Assembly (NCBI RefSeq): GCF_016702655.1
Contig: NZ_JADJDO010000013.1
Location: 62,001 to 126,000, forward strand
DNA from: Ideonella sp.
GTDB lineage: Bacteria; Pseudomonadota; Gammaproteobacteria; Burkholderiales; Burkholderiaceae_C
Length of the DNA stretch: 64,000 nucleotides
Direction: 5' to 3'
The notes beneath the pieces were generated by a model that made no database searches, was not told where the DNA came from, and saw only the letters and a program-made list of their open reading frames with translations. The position numbers and the translations under genes are program-made. This document shows positions 29,181 to 37,781 of this stretch, piece after piece (the first letter of the stretch is position 1; each line of letters opens with the position of its first letter).

Positions 29181-30689
29181 TCAGCGGCTCGCGAGCGAAG
29201 CCGCGGCTTGCGGGTACAGCCGCGCCAGCACGCCGGCGCAGATTTCCTCGACGATCGGTGCGAGTGAGTCCGCCAGTTCGCCGATCTCGCCGTGCCGTTC
29301 GCGCCGCAGCCACAGCGCGTGCAGCGCTTCGCGCCGCGACGTCACCGCCGCGTCGACCGCGTCGGCCCAGAAAGCCGGGTTCTCGCCTTCGCTCCAGTCG
29401 CCGCGCCCGCGGCCGAAGTGCGCGACGGCGAGGTAGCCGATCAGCGCCGAACGCACCAGTTCGTCGAGCACCGCATCGGTCCACGCGAGCGTGGGCTGCG
29501 CAACGCCGCGCAGCAGGTTGACGCCGCGCGCCACGCCGAGTGCGCCGAGCGCACCGAGCACGCCGCCTGCGAGCAGCCCGCCGCCGAGCGTCAGCCCGCC
29601 GGTGGCGAGGTCGGCCCCCAGCCCGGCGAGCGCTCCGCCGACCGCGCCGCCGAGCACGCCGGCCTTGCGCTCGTCGAGCGGCACGGCCAGCGCGTAGTGC
29701 TCGGCCAACCGGAGCAGGACCGTCTCGGTCGCGTGGCCGCCAAGGCCGTGCAGCCGGATCAGACTATCGGTCGATGCGCGGATGTCGGCATCGAGCCTTT
29801 CGGCGAGACGCGCCATCGCGGCTTCGCGCGGCGTCGGCTGGCCCTCGCGGCGCAGCCCGATCGCGCTGCCCCATTCCCGCAGCCGGCCGCGCCAGCCTGC
29901 GTCGCCCGCCACTTCGCGGTCGAGCGCCGCGCGCGCCAGCCGCTCGGCGAGCGCGCGCATCGAAGCGCGCCAGACCTCCCGGTTGCGCTCCCCGTGTGCG
30001 CGGCGCAGCCGTTCGAACGCAGCCTGCCGGGCCGGCGCAAGCGCCGCCGCCACCGCGCCGAGAAGCGTGTCCTCCTGAACCCAACAGCGCGCGAAGGCGT
30101 CGAGCGCCAGCACGTCGCGCACGCATGCGCTGCCGCGGGTGCGCGCGCGCCAGCGATCGAGCTCGGCCGATTCGTCGTCGGGCGGACGCGGCGCGCCAAG
30201 CTGGTTGAGCAGCACGATCACCGGCCGCTCGAGCAGCGTGAGCACCTGGAGCTCGGCGTCGAGGTGGCCGGCGACCTCGGGCGGCTCGGCCGCGTTGACG
30301 AGGTAGAGCACCAGGTCGCTGCGCTCCATCACGTGCCGCACCGCGCGCTGCGTGGACCACCACGGCCGGTCGCGCCACCTGTCCCACACCTCGTCGCGCA
30401 GCCAGGCGAGCGGGTTGCCGCGGCGCGCGAGCTGGCGCGCGAGGCGCACGCTGTCGCCGAAGCCCGGCGTGTCCCAGAGTTCGAGCGCGAGGCCCTCGTC
30501 GGGCAGCGCGACGAGCGTGTGGCGCTCGGCCGCCTCCGTGACATGGGGCGCGTCGCGCACCTCGCCCACGTCGCGCCGCAGCAGCGTGCGCGCGAGCGTC
30601 GTCTTGCCGACGTTGGTGTGCGAGACGAGGCTCAACACCACCGTGCCGGGCGGCCGGTCGAGCGGCGTTGCAGATGTCTGATCAGCCAC
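29181..30689 (-). CDS. DUF3482-domain GTPase-like membrane protein
   Basis: A 502-residue protein with an N-terminal small-GTPase domain. The P-loop-like motif is SHTNVGKTTLARTLLRRD, lacking the first Gly of the classic GxxxxGK, and G3 is ELWDTPGFGDS. G4-like is VLLNQLG. The C-terminal DUF3482 half includes a very Gly/Ala/Leu-rich segment (VGGALAGLGADLATGG and onward) that may insert into membranes. The GTG at 30689 is chosen because it overlaps the DUF2868 stop by 8 nt and gives the normal domain start. The pair is common in beta- and gammaproteobacteria; function unknown. Confidence 0.82.
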   Translation of the reverse strand: MADQTSATPLDRPPGTVVLSLVSHTNVGKTTLARTLLRRDVGEVRDAPHVTEAAERHTLVALPDEGLALELWDTPGFGDSVRLARQLARRGNPLAWLRDEVWDRWRDRPWWSTQRAVRHVMERSDLVLYLVNAAEPPEVAGHLDAELQVLTLLERPVIVLLNQLGAPRPPDDESAELDRWRARTRGSACVRDVLALDAFARCWVQEDTLLGAVAAALAPARQAAFERLRRAHGERNREVWRASMRALAERLARAALDREVAGDAGWRGRLREWGSAIGLRREGQPTPREAAMARLAERLDADIRASTDSLIRLHGLGGHATETVLLRLAEHYALAVPLDERKAGVLGGAVGGALAGLGADLATGGLTLGGGLLAGGVLGALGALGVARGVNLLRGVAQPTLAWTDAVLDELVRSALIGYLAVAHFGRGRGDWSEGENPAFWADAVDAAVTSRREALHALWLRRERHGEIGELADSLAPIVEEICAGVLARLYPQAAASLASR

Positions 30690-32082
30690 CGCCGGCTCCA
30701 CGCGCACCGGCGCCCAGATCGACGAACAATGCCTCGAGGCCGCTTGCCGCGACGAGCGCGCGCCACGCATCACGGCGCTCGGCGCGGCGCTGTTCGCGCA
30801 CCTTGCCGGTGAATCTCTCGACGAAGGCCGATTCGTCGACCACCACCCGGCACGCCGCGGCGCCGTGGCAGCGCAGCGCCGCGTCGATGAACGCGCCGTG
30901 GGTCTCGCGCTCGGGCGTCGCGACGAGCGCGAACAGCAGCACCGCGACGTCGGGCGCCGGGTCGATGCGCCACGACTGCGGATCGTCCTCGGCGCCGATC
31001 GGCAGCGGCGCCGAAACCGTGACGCGCAGCCGCCCATCGACGAACGGCGCCAGCGCCGGCTCGATCGCGTCGCGCTGCTGCGGCGTGAATGCCATTCCGT
31101 ACGGCAGCACGTGGACGGCGAGCGGCGCCGCAGATCCTGCGCGCGCCGCGCGCCGTCGTTCGTCGGCGCTGATCTCGATCGGCAGGTCGCGCGCGAGCGT
31201 GCGTGCACGCCAGGCCGCGCGCGTGGCGAGCAGCGCGCGCGGCACGATCACCAACCCGCCGACGGTCAGCGCCCACCAGTGGATCCAGATCCGGGCACCT
31301 GCGCCGCCGCCGCTGGCAAAGCGCATCGCTTCGAGCGCCGCGGCGTCGGGCAGCGGCGTTGCGGTCAACGCCGCGGCCGGGCCCAGCAGCAGCGCGACGA
31401 TCCGCTCGACGTCCGCGGCATCGAGGAAGGTGCTGTCCCAGCCGGCCCGGAAGTCGAACACGAGGCCGCGCGCGTACATCGACACGAGAACGCCGCAGGC
31501 GAGCGCCGCGGCGGCGGCGTGCAGCGCAGTCGCGATGCGCGCCGCGTGCAGCGCCCGGCCTTGCTGCGCCCAGTCGATCGCAAAGCGCCCGAGCGGCGGC
31601 GAGCTGCCGCCGCGCCGCCCGGCCCAGGCCGTCCAGGCGCCTTGCACCCGGCGCCGCAGCGCCCCGCCGCCGACCTCGTCACGGTCTCCGCCCGGGCGCA
31701 GTGCGCGCAGCACGAGCAGCGTGTAGACAGCCAGGTTCCACGCGATCAGCGCCACGAGCGGTGGCGCGAGCACGTGGATACGGCCGCCCGAGCCGATCGA
31801 GTCGGCCGCGAGTCCGAACAGCACGGCGACGCCGACTGCCGCAGCGGTGGCGGCCGAAGCCGAACTGCGCAATGCGTCCTGCAACGCTGGCGCGCGTGCG
31901 ACCAGCCGCTCGGCGATCAGGCGCGAACGCCGCACCGCGATCGCTGTCGGCGACGCTGCGGCGCCTTCGATGCGGGCAGCCTCGGCGTCGGCCCACGCGG
32001 CGTCACCGTCGCGCCAGGGCTCGGCCGGCCCGGATTCGAACGCGCGCACGAGCAGCAGCGCGCGGGCGTCCTGCTCGGTCAT
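30682..32082 (-). CDS. DUF2868 domain membrane protein
   Basis: A 466-residue protein with membrane segments at about residues 70-95, 100-125, 185-210 and 265-295. The N-terminus (TEQDARALLLVRAFES) and the later ADSIGSGGRIHVLAPPLVAL are typical of DUF2868. A soluble C-terminal part follows (TVSAPLPIGAEDDPQSWRI). It overlaps the DUF3482 gene by 8 nt, so the two are translationally coupled and probably act in one complex at the inner membrane. No biochemical role is known. Confidence 0.82.
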   Translation of the reverse strand: MTEQDARALLLVRAFESGPAEPWRDGDAAWADAEAARIEGAAASPTAIAVRRSRLIAERLVARAPALQDALRSSASAATAAAVGVAVLFGLAADSIGSGGRIHVLAPPLVALIAWNLAVYTLLVLRALRPGGDRDEVGGGALRRRVQGAWTAWAGRRGGSSPPLGRFAIDWAQQGRALHAARIATALHAAAAALACGVLVSMYARGLVFDFRAGWDSTFLDAADVERIVALLLGPAAALTATPLPDAAALEAMRFASGGGAGARIWIHWWALTVGGLVIVPRALLATRAAWRARTLARDLPIEISADERRRAARAGSAAPLAVHVLPYGMAFTPQQRDAIEPALAPFVDGRLRVTVSAPLPIGAEDDPQSWRIDPAPDVAVLLFALVATPERETHGAFIDAALRCHGAAACRVVVDESAFVERFTGKVREQRRAERRDAWRALVAASGLEALFVDLGAGARGAGGG

Positions 32083-32160
32083 CCGGCCTGGCTGCGACCG
32101 CGCTGCCGGCGCTTCAGCGCGGGGGCGTGCCGGCCGTCGCGCGCGCTGCGACCGCGCCGC

Positions 32161-33846
32161 TCACATCCCCGCATAGTTCGGGCCGCCGCCGCCCTCGGGC
32201 GTGACCCAGACGATGTTGCCCGTCGGGTCCTTGATGTCGCAGGTCTTGCAATGCACGCAGTTCTGCGCGTTGATCTGCAGGCGGTCGCCGCCGTTGTCGT
32301 CCTTCACGAACTCGTACACGCCGGCCGGGCAGTAGCGGCTCTCGGGGCCGGCGTAGCGCGCGAGGTTGATCGCCACCGGCACGCCCGCGTCCTTCAGGGT
32401 CAGGTGCGCGGGCTGCTGCTCTTCGTGATTGGTGTTGCTGATGAAGACCGAGCTCAGGCGGTCGAAGCTGATCTTGCCGTCGGGCTTGGGGTAGGCGATC
32501 TGCTCGCACTCGGCGGCGGGCTTCAGATACAGGTGATCCGCCTGCGCGCGGTGCAGCGTCCACGGCGGGTTCTTGATGCCCAGCTTGGGCAGCAGCCACT
32601 GCTCGATGCCGGTCATCAGCGTCGCGACCAGGAAGCCCTTCTTGAACCACTGCTTGAAGTTGCGCGAGCGGTCGAGCTCCTCGTGCAGCCAACTGCGCTC
32701 GAACGCCTGCGGGTAGGCGCTGAGCTCGTCTTGCCGGCGCCCGGCGACGATCGCGTCGAAGGCCGCATCGGCGACCAGCATGCCGGTCTTGATCGCCGCA
32801 TGGCTGCCCTTGATGCGGCTCGCGTTGAGGAAGCCGGCGTCGCAGCCGACGAGCGCGCCGCCCGGGAACACCGTCTTCGGCAGCGACAGGATGCCGCCCG
32901 CCGTCAGTGCGCGCGCGCCGTAGGCTATGCGCTTGCCGCCCTCGAAGGTCGGCTTGATCGCAGGGTGGTGCTTCCAGCGCTGGAACTCCTCGAACGGGCT
33001 CAGCCAGGGGTTGGCATAGTCGAGGCCGACGACGAAGCCTACCGCGACCAGGTTGCCTTGCAGGTGGTAGAGGAAGGAGCCGCCATAGGTCTTCTTGTCC
33101 AGTGGCCAGCCCGCGGTATGCAGGGCCAGCCCGGGCTGGTGCTTGTCGGGCGCGACTTCCCACAGTTCCTTGATCCCGATTCCGTAGCTCTGCGGGTCGC
33201 GGCCGGTGTCGAGCTGGTACTTCGCGATCAACTGCTTGCCGAGGTGGCCGCGCGAGCCCTCGGCAAAGATCGTGTACCTGGCATGCAGCTCCATGCCGAG
33301 CTGGAAGTTCTCGCCCGGCTCGCCGTCCTTGCCGATGCCGAGGTTGCCGGTGGCAACACCCTTGACCGCGCCTTGCTCGTCGTAGAGCACCTCGGCAGCG
33401 GCAAAGCCGGGGAATATCTCGACGCCGAAGGCCTCGGCCTGCTGGCCCATCCAGCGCACCAGGTTGCCTAGGCTGATGATGACGTTGCCGTGGTTCTTGA
33501 AGCAGTCCGGCAAGAAGAACTCGGGCGTCGCCTTCGCACCCTGCTCGTCGAGGAACAGGAACTTGTCGCCGGTGACCGGCTGGTCGAGCGGTGCGCCGCG
33601 CTCCTTCCAGTCAGGGAACAACTCGTTCAACGCGCGCGGGTCCATGATCGCGCCCGACAGGATGTGCGCGCCGGGCTCGGAGCCCTTCTCGAGCACGACC
33701 ACCGAAACCTCCTTGCCCTGCGCTGCGGCGAGCTGCTTGAGGCGGATCGCGGTTGCCAGTCCGGCCGGGCCGGCGCCGACGACGACGACGTCGTACTCCA
33801 TCGCTTCGCGGGGACCGAACCGGGCCAGGATCTCTTGTGCGTTCAT
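32161..33846 (-). CDS. Electron transfer flavoprotein-ubiquinone oxidoreductase
   Basis: A 561-residue membrane-associated flavoprotein that passes electrons from ETF (fatty-acid and amino-acid oxidation) to ubiquinone. The FAD-binding motif is VVVGAGPAGLATAIRLK (residues about 20-36). The C-terminal 4Fe-4S cluster motif is NCVHCKTCDIKDP. Length is as expected. The gene stands alone; the ETF subunits are not in the window. It is divergent from the SDR gene, with about 100 nt between them that should hold both promoters. Confidence 0.95.
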   Translation of the reverse strand: MNAQEILARFGPREAMEYDVVVVGAGPAGLATAIRLKQLAAAQGKEVSVVVLEKGSEPGAHILSGAIMDPRALNELFPDWKERGAPLDQPVTGDKFLFLDEQGAKATPEFFLPDCFKNHGNVIISLGNLVRWMGQQAEAFGVEIFPGFAAAEVLYDEQGAVKGVATGNLGIGKDGEPGENFQLGMELHARYTIFAEGSRGHLGKQLIAKYQLDTGRDPQSYGIGIKELWEVAPDKHQPGLALHTAGWPLDKKTYGGSFLYHLQGNLVAVGFVVGLDYANPWLSPFEEFQRWKHHPAIKPTFEGGKRIAYGARALTAGGILSLPKTVFPGGALVGCDAGFLNASRIKGSHAAIKTGMLVADAAFDAIVAGRRQDELSAYPQAFERSWLHEELDRSRNFKQWFKKGFLVATLMTGIEQWLLPKLGIKNPPWTLHRAQADHLYLKPAAECEQIAYPKPDGKISFDRLSSVFISNTNHEEQQPAHLTLKDAGVPVAINLARYAGPESRYCPAGVYEFVKDDNGGDRLQINAQNCVHCKTCDIKDPTGNIVWVTPEGGGGPNYAGM

Positions 33847-33947
33847 GGGTGTCGTTCCCGGGCCGCGCCGCGCGGCTCGTGCGCCGGATTCTAGGCGTTG
33901 GGCTGCGTGCTATCGTCGCCGCCGAACCCATGCAGGAGCCTGCCCCC

Positions 33948-34730
33948 ATGAGCTACACCATCGACCTTTCCGGGCGCGTGGCGCTGGTCACCGGCGCATC
34001 GAGCGGCCTCGGCGCGCAGTTCGCGAAGACGCTTGCCGCGGCCGGTGCCGGCGTCGTGCTCGCCGGCCGGCGCGTCGAGCGCCTGAAGACGCTGCGCGCC
34101 GAGATCGAAGGCAACGGCGGCGACGCGCATGTGGTCGAGCTCGACGTCACCGACCACGCGAGCATCAAGTCCGCCGTCGCGCACGCCGAGACCGAGATGG
34201 GGACGATCGACATCCTCGTCAACAACTCGGGCGTCGGCTCGACGCAGCGCCTGACCGAAGTCATGCCCGAGGACTACGACTTCGTGATGAACACCAATAC
34301 CAAGGGCGCGTTCTTCGTCGCGCAGGAGGTCGGCAAACGCATGATCGCGCGCGCCCAGGGCGAGGCGCCGGGCACCTTCATCGGCGGGCGCATCGTCAAC
34401 ATCGCTTCGATGGCGGGCGTTCGCGTGCTGGGCCAGATCGGCGTCTACTGCATGAGCAAGGCGGCGGTGATCCACATGACGCGCGCGATGGCGCTCGAGT
34501 GGGGCCGCTACGGCATCAACGTCAACGCGCTCTGCCCGGGCTACATCGACACCGAGATCAACCACCACCAGTGGACCACCGAGAAGGGCCAGAAACTGAT
34601 CGCGACCTTGCCGCGCAAGCGCATCGGCCAGCCGCAGGACCTGGACGTGGTGCTGATGATGCTGTGCGCCAACGAGAGCCACTTCGTCAACGGCGCGGTG
34701 ATCCAGGCCGACGACGGGTTTGCCGTATAG
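33948..34730 (+). CDS. Short-chain dehydrogenase/reductase
   Basis: A 260-residue SDR of the classical type. The cofactor motif is VTGASSGLGAQFA (residues about 13-25), the structural NNSG motif is present, and the active site is YCMSKAA (Tyr-x3-Lys). The C-terminus VNGAVIQADDGFAV is normal. AGGAG lies 10 nt before the ATG at 33948; an in-frame ATG 18 nt upstream is possible. Substrate unknown; proximity to the ETF oxidoreductase and thioesterase suggests acyl-chain metabolism, which is only a hint. Confidence 0.9.
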   Translation: MSYTIDLSGRVALVTGASSGLGAQFAKTLAAAGAGVVLAGRRVERLKTLRAEIEGNGGDAHVVELDVTDHASIKSAVAHAETEMGTIDILVNNSGVGSTQRLTEVMPEDYDFVMNTNTKGAFFVAQEVGKRMIARAQGEAPGTFIGGRIVNIASMAGVRVLGQIGVYCMSKAAVIHMTRAMALEWGRYGINVNALCPGYIDTEINHHQWTTEKGQKLIATLPRKRIGQPQDLDVVLMMLCANESHFVNGAVIQADDGFAV

Positions 34731-34739
34731 GGCCCGAGC

Positions 34740-35423
34740 GTGACGCTCAGGACGCTGTCGCTGCTCGAGGCGCGCGTGCTCGGCGTGCTGGTCGAGAAGC
34801 AGCACACGGTGGCCGACAGCTACCCGTTGTCGCTGAACGCGCTGTTGATGGGCTGCAACCAGAAGACTGCGCGCGACCCGGTGATCAACGCCAGCGAGTC
34901 CGAACTGCTCGTCGCAGTCGATGCGTTGAAGGCGCTGTCGCTCGTCGTCGAGGTCAGCGGCAGCCGCGTCAGCCGCTACGAGCACAACGTCAAGCGCGTG
35001 CTCGGCGTTCCCGGCCAGTCGGTCGCGCTGCTCACGCTGCTGATGCTGCGCGGGCCGCAGACGGCCGCCGAGCTGCGCGCCAGCACCGAGCGCCTGCACC
35101 GCTTCGCCGACATCTCGTCGGTCGAGGGTTTCCTCGACGAGCTTGCCGCGCGCGAGCCGCCGCTCGTGGTCAAGCTGCCGCGCGCGCCCGGCGCACGCGA
35201 GCAGCGCTGGGCGCACCTGCTGTGCGGGCCGGTCGACATGGCCGCCGCCGCGCCGCAGGGCAGCGGCGAAGACCACATCGTCGCCGCGGGCGAGATCGCG
35301 GCGCTGAAGGCCGAGCAGGCGCGTCTCGCGCATGAAATCGAGGCGCTGCGCGCGCTCGTCGTGCGCATCGCGGGCGAGCTCGGCATCGACACCCCTGCAG
35401 CCGGAGCCACCGATGCGCTTTGA
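34740..35423 (+). CDS. YceH family protein (UPF0502 / DUF480)
   Basis: A 227-residue protein with two winged-helix-like DUF480 units. Landmarks are SLLEARVLGVLVEKQHTVAD, YPLSLNALLMGCNQKTARDP and LRGPQTAAELRASTERLHRF. A coiled C-terminal tail (about 180-215) is rich in Ala, Glu and Leu. GTG at 34740 is the start. It overlaps the thioesterase gene by 11 nt and lies 10 nt after the SDR, so all belong to one transcript. Function is not established. Confidence 0.85.
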   Translation: MTLRTLSLLEARVLGVLVEKQHTVADSYPLSLNALLMGCNQKTARDPVINASESELLVAVDALKALSLVVEVSGSRVSRYEHNVKRVLGVPGQSVALLTLLMLRGPQTAAELRASTERLHRFADISSVEGFLDELAAREPPLVVKLPRAPGAREQRWAHLLCGPVDMAAAAPQGSGEDHIVAAGEIAALKAEQARLAHEIEALRALVVRIAGELGIDTPAAGATDAL

Positions 35424-35832
35424 GATCCCGACCGAGAAGAAGCTCAGCTACGAGATGCGGATCCCGATCCGCTGGGGCGACATGGACGCGATGGGCCATG
35501 TCAACAACACGCTGTACTTCCGCTACATGGAGATCGTGCGCATCGAGTGGATGCACGCCATCGGCCAGCCGGCCGATCCGCAGGGCCAGGGCTTCGTGAT
35601 CGTCAACGCGTTCTGCAACTTCATCCGCCAGCTCGAATACCCGGGCGAGATCCTGGCCCGGCACTACGTGGCCAATCCGGGCCGGTCGAGCTTCGACACC
35701 TTCATCACGCTCGAGCGCAGCGACGATCCGGGCGTGATCTACGCCAATGGCGGTGCAACCACGGTGTGGCTGGACTTCCCGGCCAAGCGCACGCTGCCGC
35801 TGCCGCCGGCCCTGCGCGCGCTGCTCGAATGA
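35413..35832 (+). CDS. Acyl-CoA thioesterase, hotdog fold
   Basis: A 139-residue 4-hydroxybenzoyl-CoA thioesterase/YbgC-type protein. The active-site region is RWGDMDAMGHVNNTLYFRYM, with the conserved Asp and the following HVNN. The rest (EIVRIEWMHAIG) matches the hotdog helix. It should hydrolyse an acyl-CoA; the chain is unknown. The ATG lies within yceH, and the stop overlaps the next ATG (ATGA), showing tight translational coupling. Confidence 0.88.
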   Translation: MRFEIPTEKKLSYEMRIPIRWGDMDAMGHVNNTLYFRYMEIVRIEWMHAIGQPADPQGQGFVIVNAFCNFIRQLEYPGEILARHYVANPGRSSFDTFITLERSDDPGVIYANGGATTVWLDFPAKRTLPLPPALRALLE

Positions 35833-36965
35833 CGGCATCGGCGCGCGGCGTCCATGCCACCCACCGGGCCTGGGTGCGCGAGGCGATCCGCCGCATCGAG
35901 GCTGATTTCCAGCGCTCGAGCGACACCCACCTGATCCCGGTCGGGCTGCCCGGCTTTGCCGGCATCGCGCTGTACCTGAAGGACGAGTCGAGCCACCCGA
36001 CCGGCAGCCTCAAGCACCGGCTCGCGCGCAGCCTGTTCCTGCATGCGCTGTGCAACGGCTGGCTGCGCGAGGGCGGGGTGGTCGTCGAGGCGTCGAGCGG
36101 CTCGACGGCGATCAGCGAGGCCTATTTCGCGCGCCTGCTCGGCCTGCCCTTCATCGCGGTGATGCCGCGCGGCACCTCGGCGCAGAAGATCGCGGCGATC
36201 GAGTTCCACGGCGGGCGCTGCCACCTCGTCGACGGCGCGGCGGCGATCCATGCCGAGAGCGAGCGCCTTGCGCGCGAGCAGCGCGGCCACTTCATGGACC
36301 AGTTCACGCACGCCGAGCGCGCGACCGACTGGCGCGCCAACAACAACATCGCCGAGAGCATCTACGCGCAGTTGCAGCGCGAGGAGCATCCCTGCCCGGC
36401 GTGGATCGTCGCCAGCGCCGGCACCGGCGGCACGCTGGCGACGATCGGCCGCTACGTGCACTACTGCCGCCACGACACGCGCGTCTGCGGCGCGGACGCC
36501 GAGCGCTCGGTGTTCTTCGACCACTACGTCAGCGGGGATGCGTCGCTGACGATTGCCGAGGGCTCGCGCATCGAGGGTATCGGCCGGCCGCGCGTCGAGG
36601 CCTCGTTCGTCCCCGGCGTGCTCGACGCGATGGTCAAGGTGCCCGACTTGTGGAGCCTGGCTGCGATGCACAGCCTGAGCGTGCGCCTCGGGCGCCGCGT
36701 CGGTGGTTCGACCGGCACCAACCTCGTCGCCGCGCTCGCCTGTGCGCGTTCGATGGCCGCGCGCGGCGAGCAGGGGGCGATCGTCACGCTGCTGTGCGAC
36801 GCCGGCGAGCGCTACCGGCACAGCTACTTCGACGATGCCTGGCTCGGCGCGCAGGGCCTGGAGTGCGGGCGCGAGAGCGACGCCATCGACGCGCTGCTCG
36901 ACCGCGGCGAATGGCCGGATGAACTGCTTGCCGCGTGGCGGCTGGCGGGAGACGCCGCAGCATAG
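35829..36965 (+). CDS. PLP-dependent cysteine synthase family protein, Cds1-like (L-cysteine desulfhydrase)
   Basis: A 378-residue beta-family PLP enzyme. The Schiff-base lysine is Lys62 in HPTGSLKHRLARSLF, and the phosphate loop is EASSGSTAIS. The sequence is closest in pattern to Cds1 (Rv3684-type) proteins, which release sulfide from cysteine, rather than to CysK or CysM: LYLKDESSHPTGSLKHR and RLLGLPFIAVMP are characteristic. It could thus supply sulfide or remove cysteine. The ATG overlaps the thioesterase stop. Activity is inferred from family. Confidence 0.85.
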   Translation: MTASARGVHATHRAWVREAIRRIEADFQRSSDTHLIPVGLPGFAGIALYLKDESSHPTGSLKHRLARSLFLHALCNGWLREGGVVVEASSGSTAISEAYFARLLGLPFIAVMPRGTSAQKIAAIEFHGGRCHLVDGAAAIHAESERLAREQRGHFMDQFTHAERATDWRANNNIAESIYAQLQREEHPCPAWIVASAGTGGTLATIGRYVHYCRHDTRVCGADAERSVFFDHYVSGDASLTIAEGSRIEGIGRPRVEASFVPGVLDAMVKVPDLWSLAAMHSLSVRLGRRVGGSTGTNLVAALACARSMAARGEQGAIVTLLCDAGERYRHSYFDDAWLGAQGLECGRESDAIDALLDRGEWPDELLAAWRLAGDAAA

Positions 36966-37124
36966 TCTGGCGCGCGATCGTCGTTGCATCGTTCGTGCTC
37001 TTGTGCCTTGCGGCAAGCACCGTCGCATGGCCGGCGGCCCCACGAATCGGGGGGATGGCGCTATTTCTTCGGGCGGCGAACGATAGCAAAATGGTCTGAC
37101 CTTCTCGATCCAACTGGAGTCCAC

Positions 37125-37760
37125 ATGCAATCACCCTATGCACGCGCTGCACTTGGCGCAGCGCTTATCGCGTTCGGCGCGCCGGCGCTGGCCGGCATCA
37201 CCGACATTGTCGACTTCCAGGGCGTGAACGCCTACGAGTCCACTTATTCGATTCCCCATGCGCCGGACTTTTTCGGCGTCGGCGATGGCAGGCTGACGGC
37301 CGTGCTGGCAGGAAGTGCGCTCAATGGCAGCAGCCGCGACTTTGGCCACTTTCCGGGCGACGAGAACTACGACATCTACTTCTCCAACGCCGACGGAACG
37401 CTCAATGCCAATGGCAGCTACATCACCATCGACGGCAACTGCTTCGTCGCCTACAACTGCTTCAACATCAACGAGGTCTCGCTGGTCGTCAACGGCAGCG
37501 AGCAGTTCGCCACGTCGGTGGTCAGGTCGATCTATGGGCGGGCGGGTTCGTTCACGCCTGGCTCGCATGTGAACGCCGCCGACGGCAACATGTTCAGCTT
37601 CACCCAGTTGGGCGACACCATCGGGCTGGGCGATGAAGCGCGCATGAGTATCACGCTCGAGTTTGCGAATGTGCCGTCGATCCCGGAGCCACAGACCACT
37701 GTGCTGCTGGCACTCGGTCTCGGGGTCCTGGGCTGGACAGCCCGGCATCGCCGGGGCTGA
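37125..37760 (+). CDS. PEP-CTERM sorting-signal protein
   Basis: A 211-residue secreted protein with a signal peptide (about residues 1-24, ending APALAG). Its middle is Asn/Gly-rich, with paired cysteines (CFVAYNC). The C-terminus is a PEP-CTERM tripartite signal: IPEPQTT, a hydrophobic helix (VLLALGLGVLGWTA), then RHRRG. An exosortase (EpsH/XrtA type), encoded elsewhere, should cleave it at the PEP site. GGAG lies 7 nt before the ATG. It probably stands alone: 159 nt separate it from the upstream enzyme, and the next gene is on the other strand. Confidence 0.88.
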   Translation: MQSPYARAALGAALIAFGAPALAGITDIVDFQGVNAYESTYSIPHAPDFFGVGDGRLTAVLAGSALNGSSRDFGHFPGDENYDIYFSNADGTLNANGSYITIDGNCFVAYNCFNINEVSLVVNGSEQFATSVVRSIYGRAGSFTPGSHVNAADGNMFSFTQLGDTIGLGDEARMSITLEFANVPSIPEPQTTVLLALGLGVLGWTARHRRG

Positions 37761-37781
37761 ATCCACGAGCCCGAGAGGCGC

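Noticed and set aside
35829..36965. CysK/CysM cysteine synthase
   Set aside because: Length and motif context match the Cds1-like branch better; synthase activity cannot be excluded.
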